Assembly: GCA_944380945.1 (NCBI GenBank)
Contig: CALWJG010000063.1
Coordinates: 1 to 8,719 of the forward strand
Direction: 5' to 3'
Source: an uncultured Agathobaculum sp.
GTDB taxonomy: Bacteria > Bacillota > Clostridia > Oscillospirales > Butyricicoccaceae
Length of the DNA: 8,719 bases
Within the stretch, counting starts at the first letter, position 1. Each line of letters starts with the position of its first letter. This document shows, piece after piece, positions 1-5,497 of this stretch. A model generated the notes under the pieces. It was not told where the DNA came from and searched no databases. It was given only the letters and a program-made list of their open reading frames with translations. A program made the position numbers and the translations under genes.

Positions 1-655
1 TTTCCATGCGATCCATAACTTCTGCGTGGTCGATCTGTCCAACTTCTATCTGGATGTGATCAAGGACCGCTTGTACTGCGATGAAACGGCCGGCCTGAGC
101 CGCCGCTCTGCGCAGACCGCGATGTACCGCATCTTGAGCGCGCTGGTGCGCATGCTCTCGCCGATCCTCTGCTTCACGGCGGATGAGATCTGGCAGGCCA
201 TGCCGCACACGGCGGAGGACGACGCGCGCAATGTGGCTTATAACGAGATGCCCGCGGCGGACGATGCGCTGTCCTTCTCTGAGGAGCAGCGCGATAAGTG
301 GGCCAAGCTCACGGCCTTCCGCGACGACGTCAACAAGGCGCTCGAGGGCGCGCGCAACGCCAAGACCATCGGCAAACCGCTCGAAGCGAGCGTAACCGTG
401 TATGCGGATGCGGACGGCGCCGCGTTCCTCCAGAATTGCGGACAGGATCTGGCTGACCTGTGCATCGTTTCCGAGCTGGAGGTCGTTTCCGGTGCGGGCG
501 AGGGCATGGACAGCGAGTATTTCCCCGGCCTGAAGATCGCTGTTTCCCGTGCGGCGGGCGAGAAGTGCCTGCGCTGCTGGAAGCAGTCCAAGTCGGTCGG
601 TTCGGACGCCAAGCATCCTGCGCTCTGCGCACGGTGTGCCCGCGTTGTCGGTTAA
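1..655 (+). CDS. ileS: Isoleucyl-tRNA synthetase, C-terminal part (5' end outside window)
   Basis: Class I aminoacyl-tRNA synthetase that charges tRNA-Ile in the cytoplasm. Only about the last 217 residues are present. The frame is open from base 2, and the residues before the first in-frame GTG (base 26) already match the family (HAIHNFCVVDLSNFYLD), so that GTG is not a start. The visible part is the anticodon-binding helical domain (DLSNFYLDVIKDRLY, then PILCFTADEIWQ), followed by the C-terminal zinc-binding module. That module shows CLRC near bases 567-578 and CARC near 627-638, the four cysteines expected for the FPG/IleRS zinc finger. It ends in TAA at 653-655, 12 bases before an intrinsic terminator. 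ileS next to lspA is common in bacteria. Identification is secure; nothing looks broken. Confidence 0.96.
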   Translation, partial: FHAIHNFCVVDLSNFYLDVIKDRLYCDETAGLSRRSAQTAMYRILSALVRMLSPILCFTADEIWQAMPHTAEDDARNVAYNEMPAADDALSFSEEQRDKWAKLTAFRDDVNKALEGARNAKTIGKPLEASVTVYADADGAAFLQNCGQDLADLCIVSELEVVSGAGEGMDSEYFPGLKIAVSRAAGEKCLRCWKQSKSVGSDAKHPALCARCARVVG

Positions 656-667
656 ACAATAAAAGGG

Positions 668-700
668 AAGGGGAACAGAGAGAATTCTGTTCCCCTTTTT
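668..700 (+). terminator. Intrinsic terminator after ileS
   Basis: A perfect 11-bp stem (668-678 with 687-697) closes an 8-base loop. The 3' arm runs into a T tract up to base 700. It starts 12 bases after the ileS stop and ends 23 bases before the lspA ATG, so it should end or attenuate ileS transcription before lspA. Confidence 0.88.
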
Positions 701-707
701 GAGTGAT

Positions 708-712
708 AGGAG
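708..712 (+). promoter_or_regulatory. Ribosome binding site of lspA
   Basis: AGGAG lies 11 bases before the ATG at 724. It supports that ATG over the in-frame GTG at 703, which lies upstream of this site and almost touches the terminator T tract. The in-frame TTG at 715 is only 2 bases away, too close. Confidence 0.65.
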
Positions 713-723
713 CTTTGCAAGAA

Positions 724-1245
724 ATGCTGCTTTATATTATCGCGGTGCTGCTGATGATCGCGCTGGATCAGGCGGTCAAGCTCTGGGCGCTGACCAGCCT
801 GCAGGCGCAGCACACCATCCCGCTGATCGAAAATGTGTTCCACCTGACCTATGTGGAAAACCGCGGCGCGGCGTTCAGCCTGTTTGCGCAGTTTGATTCG
901 CGCTGGATCTTTGTTGCGCTGGCCTGCGTGATCACAGTGGTCATTCTGATCGCGCTGCAAAAGAACTATATGCAGACGGTGCTTGGCCGCTGGTCGCTTG
1001 TGCTGATCGCGGCGGGCGCGCTGGGCAATGCGATCGACCGCGTGGTGCATGGTTTTGTGGTCGATCTGTTTGATTTCCGCCTGATCCATTTTCCGGTATT
1101 CAATGTGGCGGATATCTTCATCTGCATCGGCGGCGCGCTGTTTGTGATCTATTTTATGTTCCAGCACAAGGACAAACAGCCGGAAAATGAGAACAACAAC
1201 GAGGAACAGGGATCGGAGACGGACGAGCTTGAACGAAAGCAATGA
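724..1245 (+). CDS. lspA: Lipoprotein signal peptidase (signal peptidase II)
   Basis: Membrane aspartyl protease that removes the signal peptide from diacylglyceryl-modified prolipoproteins. With the ATG at 724 it has 173 residues and four hydrophobic segments (about residues 2-14, 61-77, 90-103 and 131-146). Family motifs are present in order: DQAVK (D15), ENRGAAFS (45-52), GNAIDR with catalytic D105, and FNVAD with catalytic D130. The last 26 or so residues form a hydrophilic tail rich in E, N, Q and K that is longer than usual for the family. Its final bases overlap the start of the next gene by 17 bases. The gene is separated from ileS by a terminator and I see no good promoter in front of it. 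It is the first gene of a coupled run with rluD and the HAD phosphatase. Confidence 0.95.
   Translation: MLLYIIAVLLMIALDQAVKLWALTSLQAQHTIPLIENVFHLTYVENRGAAFSLFAQFDSRWIFVALACVITVVILIALQKNYMQTVLGRWSLVLIAAGALGNAIDRVVHGFVVDLFDFRLIHFPVFNVADIFICIGGALFVIYFMFQHKDKQPENENNNEEQGSETDELERKQ
1215..1218 (+). promoter_or_regulatory. Probable ribosome binding site of the rluD-family gene
   Basis: GGAG inside the lspA 3' end lies 10 bases before a TTG at 1229. This favours the TTG over the in-frame ATG at 1187, which would add an unfamily-like arginine/threonine-rich leader. It is a weak site, and translation probably depends on ribosomes finishing lspA. Confidence 0.5.
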
Positions 1246-2158
1246 ACTGCAGCTGACGGCTGCACCGGAGGACGCCGGCAAGCGGATCGACAGCTGGCTG
1301 TCCGAGCAGATCGAGGGGCTGACGCGGTCGGCTGCCCAGAATCTGCTGGCGGAGCAGGCGGTTACCGCTGACGGCAAACCGCTGAAAAAGAATTACAAAT
1401 TGGCTGGCGGCGAGCAGATCACGGTCTGTCTGCCCGACCTGCGCGAGGTGGATATCGTTCCGGAAAACATCCCGCTGGACATTGTGTTCGAGGACAGCGA
1501 CATCATTGTGGTCAACAAGCCGCGCGGCATGGTCGTGCATCCTGCGGCAGGAAACTGGAGCGGCACGCTGGTCAATGCGCTGATGTATCACTGTGGGGAC
1601 AGCCTGTCCGGCATCAACGGCGAACACCGCCCGGGCATCGTGCATCGCATCGATAAGGACACCAGCGGCCTATTGGTCGTTGCGAAAAACGATGCGGCGC
1701 ATCAAAGCCTTGCCGCGCAGATCGCGGCCCATACGGCGCGGCGCAGCTATCAGGCGGTCGTCGTCGGTTCGCCGCGGCAGGATGAGGGAACGATCGACAA
1801 GCCGATCGCCCGCCATCGGACCGACCGCAAGAAAATGGCGGTCGTGGAGGGCGGCCGCGAGGCGGTCACGCATTACCGTGTGCTCAAGCGCTACCGGGGC
1901 TACACGCACATGGCGTTCGAGCTGGAGACCGGCCGCACGCACCAGATCCGCGTGCACATGGCGTCGATCGGCCATCCGATCATTGGAGATCCGGTTTACG
2001 GCCTGAAAAAAGATCGGTTCGCGGATATCGGCGGGCAGTGCCTGCATGCGGCGCAGCTGACGCTGCGTCATCCCCGCACGGATGAAATCATGCAGTTTTC
2101 CGCGCCGTTACCCCAGTATTTTGCTGAAATCCTGTGTAAACTGGAGAAAATGCAATGA
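1229..2158 (+). CDS. rluD: RluA/RluD-family 23S rRNA pseudouridine synthase
   Basis: Converts specific uridines in rRNA to pseudouridine. From the TTG at 1229 it has 309 residues, a normal family length. Residues 16-68 form an S4-type RNA-binding domain (KRIDSWLSEQIEG to GGEQITV). The catalytic domain follows, with VVNKPRGMVVHP (94-105), the signature HRIDKDTSG (139-147) containing catalytic D142, and GRTHQIRVHMASIGHPIIGDPVYG-type sequence near the end. An upstream in-frame ATG at 1187 exists, but the translation between it and 1229 looks like shadow sequence from lspA. The gene overlaps lspA by 17 bases and the next gene by 4 (ATGA). The lspA-rluD order matches lspA-ylyB in Bacillus. Which uridines it modifies cannot be read from the sequence; the rluD/ylyB assignment rests on the S4 domain and the neighbourhood. 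Confidence 0.92.
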   Translation: MNESNELQLTAAPEDAGKRIDSWLSEQIEGLTRSAAQNLLAEQAVTADGKPLKKNYKLAGGEQITVCLPDLREVDIVPENIPLDIVFEDSDIIVVNKPRGMVVHPAAGNWSGTLVNALMYHCGDSLSGINGEHRPGIVHRIDKDTSGLLVVAKNDAAHQSLAAQIAAHTARRSYQAVVVGSPRQDEGTIDKPIARHRTDRKKMAVVEGGREAVTHYRVLKRYRGYTHMAFELETGRTHQIRVHMASIGHPIIGDPVYGLKKDRFADIGGQCLHAAQLTLRHPRTDEIMQFSAPLPQYFAEILCKLEKMQ

Positions 2159-2964
2159 AAAAGTTTGATGGAATGATCCTTGCGTGCGATATGGACGGCA
2201 CGCTGCTGGACAGCAGCCGGATGATCTCGAAGGAGAATGCGCAGGCGCTGCGCTACTTCACCGAAGAGGGGGGACGGTTCACGCTGGCCACCGGACGCGC
2301 ACCGCAGGCGATCGGCGAATACATCCCGCTTTTGCCGTTCAATGCGCCGTACAGCGTGCTCAACGGCTCGCTGATCTGCGATGCGCAGCACCGGATGCAG
2401 TACTGCGCCGGTATGCCGGACAGCACGAAGGACCTCATCCAGATAGTTTTGACAAATTTTTCACAATTGGGCTGCGAGGTGTTTGCAGGCGACCGCGTTC
2501 TTGTGCGGAAAATGAGCCCGGTGACCGAACACCACATGCGCGTGCTGCATCTGGATTATGCGCTCGTCACACAGGCGCAGTTCCGCGGTACTGATGATTG
2601 GTGCCAGATCAACTTCACCGGAGAGCCCGCGCTGATCGAACAGGTCGAAGCGTTCCTTGCGCCGTATCTGGACGAATTCTATATCGCGTCCAGTCTGTCT
2701 ACGTTCTGTGAGATCACAGCAGCCGGCGTCAACAAAGGGACTGCCTTGCAGCGCATTGCCAGCGAATGCAAAATCGCGCCGGACAGGATCTTTGCGATCG
2801 GCGACAGCCGAAACGATGCCGCCATGATCCGTGCGGCGCACATTGGATTCGCGCCGTCCAATGCAGAGGATTGCATTTTGCAGGCTGCAGATGTCGTCGT
2901 TGGCAGCAATGACGAGCATGCGGTCGCGCAGGCCGTGGCATACATAGAAGCACAGTTCTGCTGA
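2155..2964 (+). CDS. Cof-type HAD-superfamily phosphatase
   Basis: A 269-residue cytoplasmic hydrolase of the Cof/HAD-IIB type, which usually dephosphorylates small phosphorylated metabolites such as sugar phosphates or flavin- and pyridoxal-type compounds. All four HAD motifs are visible: DMDGTL with nucleophile D12 and D14, LATGR with T46, the lysine in NKGTAL (K194), and GDSRNDAAM with D217 and D221. The segment between motifs II and III (about residues 85-185) fits the C2b cap that selects the substrate. The ATG overlaps the rluD stop as ATGA, and GGAG at 2143-2146 lies 8 bases upstream, so translation is probably coupled. The substrate cannot be predicted. A terminator-like hairpin overlaps its last codons. 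Confidence 0.9.
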   Translation: MKKFDGMILACDMDGTLLDSSRMISKENAQALRYFTEEGGRFTLATGRAPQAIGEYIPLLPFNAPYSVLNGSLICDAQHRMQYCAGMPDSTKDLIQIVLTNFSQLGCEVFAGDRVLVRKMSPVTEHHMRVLHLDYALVTQAQFRGTDDWCQINFTGEPALIEQVEAFLAPYLDEFYIASSLSTFCEITAAGVNKGTALQRIASECKIAPDRIFAIGDSRNDAAMIRAAHIGFAPSNAEDCILQAADVVVGSNDEHAVAQAVAYIEAQFC

Positions 2965-2981
2965 CGTGCTTCTATTATTTT
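2944..2981 (+). terminator. Probable intrinsic terminator of the lspA-rluD-HAD run
   Basis: A 10-bp perfect stem (2944-2953 with 2966-2975) encloses a 12-base loop that contains the HAD stop codon. It is followed by the T-rich TATTTTA. The stem therefore uses the last codons of the gene. Confidence 0.65.
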
Positions 2982-2990
2982 ACCTCCCCT

Positions 2991-3022
2991 CAATTATACA
3001 AAACTTTTCTTTTGTATAATTG
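2991..3022. repeat. Perfect 13-bp AT-rich inverted repeat in the convergent spacer
   Basis: Arms 2991-3003 and 3010-3022 are exact reverse complements around a 6-base loop, CTTTTC. Each arm carries TATAAT when read on its own strand (3015-3020 on +, 2993-2998 on -). It lies between the ends of two converging genes, so a two-way terminator or transcription barrier is the simplest reading. Neither side has the long T tract of a textbook terminator. Confidence 0.75.
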
Positions 3023-3037
3023 GGTATATCGGTTTTT

Positions 3038-3070
3038 GGAAGCACAGCATATGGCTTTGGCTGTGCTCCC
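3038..3070. repeat. Hairpin in the convergent spacer, 13 bases past the metallophosphoesterase stop
   Basis: An 8-bp perfect stem (3041-3048 with 3060-3067) extends to 3038/3070 through one A-C mismatch, with an 11-base loop. On the - strand it comes just after the metallophosphoesterase stop, but there it is followed by AAAAA rather than T's, so it is not a canonical terminator. It may still protect the 3' end of that mRNA. Confidence 0.5.
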
Positions 3071-3082
3071 TTCTCCTGTCGG

Positions 3083-3931
3083 TCAATGTGAAACCAGATC
3101 GACGGTCACGATCTCAGGCGGATTGAATACACGCGGCTTCCAGTCGATCAGCAGCCCGCGGCCTACGATGCCGGTCGTTTGGCCAAAGTCATACCGTCCG
3201 CCGGCGTATTTTGGGAAAAAGCCCTGATTGGGCGCGATCAATCCGTTGAGCAGATGCGGGATGCGCCACTGTCCGCCGTGTGCGTGGCCGCACAGCACCA
3301 GATCGAACGGATATCGGGCGTAATCCTCCATAAATTCCGGACGGTGTGCCAGCAGGATGTGAAGCGAATCGTCCGAGGATGGCGGTGAGAGCGTCTCTAT
3401 GGTTTGCCGGTAGACGTCACTATCGCCGTAGGAATGCGGCTGCCTGTCGCCGGTGCGGGCAGGATCATCCAAACCAGTGACCGTCAAGCGGACGCCGTTG
3501 ACCGTCAGCGGCTGCGCGCTGTCGCGCAGCACACGGATGCCGCAGTTCTCGATGCGGGAAAAGATATCCTCCGGGTCAGCGCTCCAGTATTCGTGATTGC
3601 CGGAGACATAACAGCACGGTGCGATCGCCGCGATTTGCCGGAGCAGCATCCAGGCGCCGCGCTGCGTCCGATTATCGTCCACGATATCGCCGCAAAGCGC
3701 GATCAAATCGGGCTGTAGGTCTGCGACCCGCTCGAGCAGCGGCAGCTGGTCTTCCCCGTAGATGTAGCTGTGCAGGTCGGAGAGCATGACCACTCGAAGC
3801 CGCTTCCCTGCCGGCAGTTTTTCGGTCTGGACGGTATAGGTGCGCACGGTCAGGCCGCATTGCAGGCCGGCAATGCCGACCCCGGCGGCGCAGAGCAGCA
3901 ATGCACAGGCGGCACGCTTTTTCGCAGTCAT
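3083..3931 (-). CDS. Membrane-anchored calcineurin-like metallophosphoesterase
   Basis: A 282-residue enzyme of the YkuE/YaeI type, using two metal ions to hydrolyse a phosphoester. Residues 6-27 form one hydrophobic helix after a basic start (MTAKKR), an uncleaved anchor or signal sequence that places the catalytic domain outside the membrane. Metal-site motifs appear in order: SDLHS (D52, H54), CGDIVDD (D82), GNHE (N112, H113), LLAHRP (H196) and CGHAHGGQ (H216, H218). All are intact. The ATG at 3931 is chosen because GGAGG (3939-3943) lies 7 bases upstream and the membrane helix then sits at the N-terminus. An in-frame start at 4009 would run through the ribU terminator. It lies downstream of ribU on the same strand, beyond that terminator, with no room for a clear promoter. 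Relatives include enzymes acting on cell-envelope phospholipids or polyprenyl phosphates, but the substrate here is unknown. Confidence 0.9.
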   Translation of the reverse strand: MTAKKRAACALLLCAAGVGIAGLQCGLTVRTYTVQTEKLPAGKRLRVVMLSDLHSYIYGEDQLPLLERVADLQPDLIALCGDIVDDNRTQRGAWMLLRQIAAIAPCCYVSGNHEYWSADPEDIFSRIENCGIRVLRDSAQPLTVNGVRLTVTGLDDPARTGDRQPHSYGDSDVYRQTIETLSPPSSDDSLHILLAHRPEFMEDYARYPFDLVLCGHAHGGQWRIPHLLNGLIAPNQGFFPKYAGGRYDFGQTTGIVGRGLLIDWKPRVFNPPEIVTVDLVSH

Positions 3932-3938
3932 TGTTTTC

Positions 3939-3943
3939 CCTCC
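3939..3943 (-). promoter_or_regulatory. Ribosome binding site of the metallophosphoesterase gene
   Basis: GGAGG on the - strand, 7 bases from the ATG at 3931. It fixes the start and lies right after the T-rich tail of the ribU terminator. Confidence 0.75.
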
Positions 3944-3945
3944 AT

Positions 3946-3989
3946 AAAAAAGCATAAGGGACACGGACGGCAGGCGCCGTCTGTGTCCC
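3946..3989 (-). terminator. Intrinsic terminator after ribU
   Basis: A 14-bp stem with one G-U pair (3958-3971 with 3976-3989) closes a 4-base loop. On the - strand it is followed by TTATGC and then six T's (3946-3951). It starts 16 bases past the ribU stop. The T run is set back six bases from the stem, so termination may be partial, which would let the metallophosphoesterase gene be transcribed by read-through. Confidence 0.8.
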
Positions 3990-4005
3990 CCAATGGTTTG
4001 TAGGA

Positions 4006-4617
4006 TCAATGCACACGCTGTCTGGTGTGGATCTCGATCTGCTTGGACTTGATGAACAGGCTCAGCTTCTTATAGACGAGCATGGTGATCACAGTCAGGA
4101 TCACGCCCTTGATCAGGTTGAACGGCAGTACGCCGATCAGCAGATACGCCGCCATGCCGTTGATGGACGGGTTGACCGCTGCGCACGCCGCCAGAATCTC
4201 CTCGATCGGCATGCCCACCGCAGAATAGAACGGGATGATCAGGAAGTAGTTGGTCAGCATGCCGACGCCTGCCATCACGACAGAGCCGGTGATGCAGCCG
4301 ACGGCAGCATGGCCGCGGGTCTTATGCGTGCGATAGATCAGCACTGCAACGATCACCAGCGTCGACAGCATCAGGAAATCAGCCAGCTCGCCCGAGCCGC
4401 CGGTCTGGGTCTGGGTCAGGTGGATCAGATCCTTGACGACGATCATCGCGATGGCCGGCCGGATGCCGAAGATGAACGCACCGATCAGCACGACCGCGCC
4501 GGAAAGATCGACCTTGAGGAACGGCGGCATGAACGGCAGCGGAAATTCAAAATACATCAGCACGGTTGCGATCGCTGCGAATACCGCAGTATAGGTGATT
4601 CTGGATGTTTTGTTCAT
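4006..4617 (-). CDS. ribU: Riboflavin transporter, ECF S-component RibU
   Basis: A 203-residue membrane protein that binds riboflavin and works with the shared ECF energising module (EcfA, EcfA', EcfT, not in this window) to import it. About six hydrophobic segments are visible. The N-terminus carries the S-component features: a basic MNKTSR start, an alanine-rich first helix (TAVFAAIATVL) that would contact EcfT, then the RibU-like FEFPLPFMPPFLKVDLSG. The charged VKDLIH and the region TNYFLIIPFY also fit RibU. The ATG at 4617 has GGAGAG about 10 bases upstream. A longer frame to 4716 runs through the riboswitch terminator and is not coding. An FMN riboswitch directly upstream independently supports riboflavin as the substrate, and expression should fall when FMN is plentiful. 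Confidence 0.94.
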   Translation of the reverse strand: MNKTSRITYTAVFAAIATVLMYFEFPLPFMPPFLKVDLSGAVVLIGAFIFGIRPAIAMIVVKDLIHLTQTQTGGSGELADFLMLSTLVIVAVLIYRTHKTRGHAAVGCITGSVVMAGVGMLTNYFLIIPFYSAVGMPIEEILAACAAVNPSINGMAAYLLIGVLPFNLIKGVILTVITMLVYKKLSLFIKSKQIEIHTRQRVH

Positions 4618-4663
4618 GGAATTGCGTCTCTCCTTTTTGATCAGGAGTTCTGTTTGTTTGGGT

Positions 4664-4694
4664 AAACAAAAAGCCCTTGGATCATTCCAAGGGC
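4664..4694 (-). terminator. Expression-platform terminator of the FMN riboswitch
   Basis: A perfect 9-bp stem (4673-4681 with 4686-4694) with a 4-base loop is followed on the - strand by TTTTTGTTT (4664-4672). It lies 22 bases after the aptamer and 46 bases before the ribU ATG. FMN binding is expected to favour this hairpin and stop transcription before ribU. Confidence 0.9.
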
Positions 4695-4716
4695 GCGCAG
4701 ACGTACCGAAATACAC

Positions 4717-4840
4717 CTGTTTCTTCCATCCGGACTATGACCGTCGGTTGGGATTCACACCCATCATGCCTTGCGGCTCGCAGACTATCGGGACGCGCCC
4801 GTATACTGCCGGTGGAGACTTTCACTCCGCCCTGAAACAG
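4717..4840 (-). ncRNA. FMN riboswitch aptamer (RFN element)
   Basis: Read on the - strand, P1 is formed by CTGTTTC (4834-4840) and GAAACAG (4717-4723). Between them are the conserved RFN blocks in order: CAGGGCGGAGTGAAAGTC, CTCCACCGGCAGTA, TCTGCGAGCCGCAAGGC, GGGTGTGAATCCCAACCGAC, GGTCATAGTCCGGATGG and the closing GAAGAAACAG. The element senses flavin mononucleotide and controls ribU through the terminator at 4664-4694. The match to the consensus is strong in both conserved bases and pairing. Confidence 0.96.
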
Positions 4841-4863
4841 AACTGATTTGATTTTCTGCATCT

Positions 4864-4892
4864 ATTATAGGACAGTGACAGATAATTGTCAA
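4864..4892 (-). promoter_or_regulatory. Perfect-consensus sigma-70/SigA promoter for the riboswitch and ribU
   Basis: On the - strand, -35 TTGACA (4887-4892) and -10 TATAAT (4864-4869) both match consensus exactly, with the optimal 17-base spacer (4870-4886). Transcription should start near 4857, about 16 bases before the aptamer. The -35 box overlaps the rnmV stop codon (4889-4891). A strong constitutive promoter controlled by a riboswitch terminator fits the arrangement. Confidence 0.92.
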
Positions 4893-5497
4893 TCCCCTTC
4901 TTGCGGCAGATTGCGCAGCGCCGCTTCAATCTCTTCCCTTGTGCCGACCGCGTTGATAAATTCCAGCAGTGCGTTGGCTGTCATGTGGGACGGCAGATCG
5001 AGCGCGCGGAGCACCGCGGCGCGGCGTCTGGCGCTGTCCGGCCCGCCGGAAAGGCCCCAGGCGAAGAGATCCGCCTTGGTGATGGGCGCGGGACGCTGCT
5101 TCTCCCCTGCTGTTTCGTCTGCAAAGGTCGCGCCTGCGCGGCGGAGCGCCTGCACGATGGTTTCCGGCCGCATGCCCTCCACGCCTAGCTTGCCCTCCTT
5201 GGAGGCATGGCGCTTGCGGCGCTCCTTCCCGGCAATATCCGGGATGTAGGCCTGCTTGACGCTCCCCGCAGGGAGGGCGCCCTTGAGGTAATTGCGGATG
5301 ACAAAACCGGCGCCGTCGCTGTCGGTCAGCACGATCAGCCCGCGGGTGGATGCGATGCGGCGCAGCAGCTTGAGCTGTTCCTTATCGTTGAAAATGCGAA
5401 AGCCGCCGCTCTCCAGCACGACCGTATCCACCACCTGCCGCACGGTATTGACATCATAGCGGCCTTCGACGAGGATCGCCTCCCGGATGCGGATCAT
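4889..5497 (-). CDS. rnmV: Ribonuclease M5, 5S rRNA maturation
   Basis: Toprim-domain endoribonuclease that trims precursor 5S rRNA to its mature ends, acting on the ribosomal L18-5S complex. It has 202 residues, slightly longer than the usual 180-190. The Toprim core is clear: ILVEGRYD (E11, D15) and LTDSDGAG (D59, D61), the metal-binding acidic residues. It is followed by the RNase M5-type YIPDIAGKERRKRHASKEGKLGVEG. The ATG overlaps the holA stop by 4 bases, and AGGAGG at 5505-5510 lies 7 bases upstream. It is the last gene of the comEC-holA-rnmV run. Its stop codon lies inside the -35 box of the ribU promoter, and no terminator separates it from the riboswitch. DnaG-type and other Toprim proteins are alternatives, but size and the C-terminal motif favour RnmV. 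Confidence 0.92.
   Translation of the reverse strand: MIRIREAILVEGRYDVNTVRQVVDTVVLESGGFRIFNDKEQLKLLRRIASTRGLIVLTDSDGAGFVIRNYLKGALPAGSVKQAYIPDIAGKERRKRHASKEGKLGVEGMRPETIVQALRRAGATFADETAGEKQRPAPITKADLFAWGLSGGPDSARRRAAVLRALDLPSHMTANALLEFINAVGTREEIEAALRNLPQEGD

Noticed and set aside
652..1377. 241-codon - strand frame opposite lspA
   Set aside because: Mirror of the lspA coding sequence, runs across the ileS terminator, and has no recognisable domain.
3012..3227. Small + strand frame leaving the AT palindrome, with TATAAT at 3015-3020 as a possible promoter
   Set aside because: No -35 box lies 17 bases upstream (AATTAT there), there is no extended -10, and the frame is antisense to the metallophosphoesterase gene.
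4009..4665. 218-codon + strand frame opposite ribU
   Set aside because: Rich in H, D, Q and R, the usual mirror image of a hydrophobic membrane protein. No family match or ribosome site.
4618..4716. N-terminal extension of ribU
   Set aside because: This stretch is the riboswitch terminator and leader. The ATG at 4617 has a ribosome site and gives a normal RibU N-terminus.
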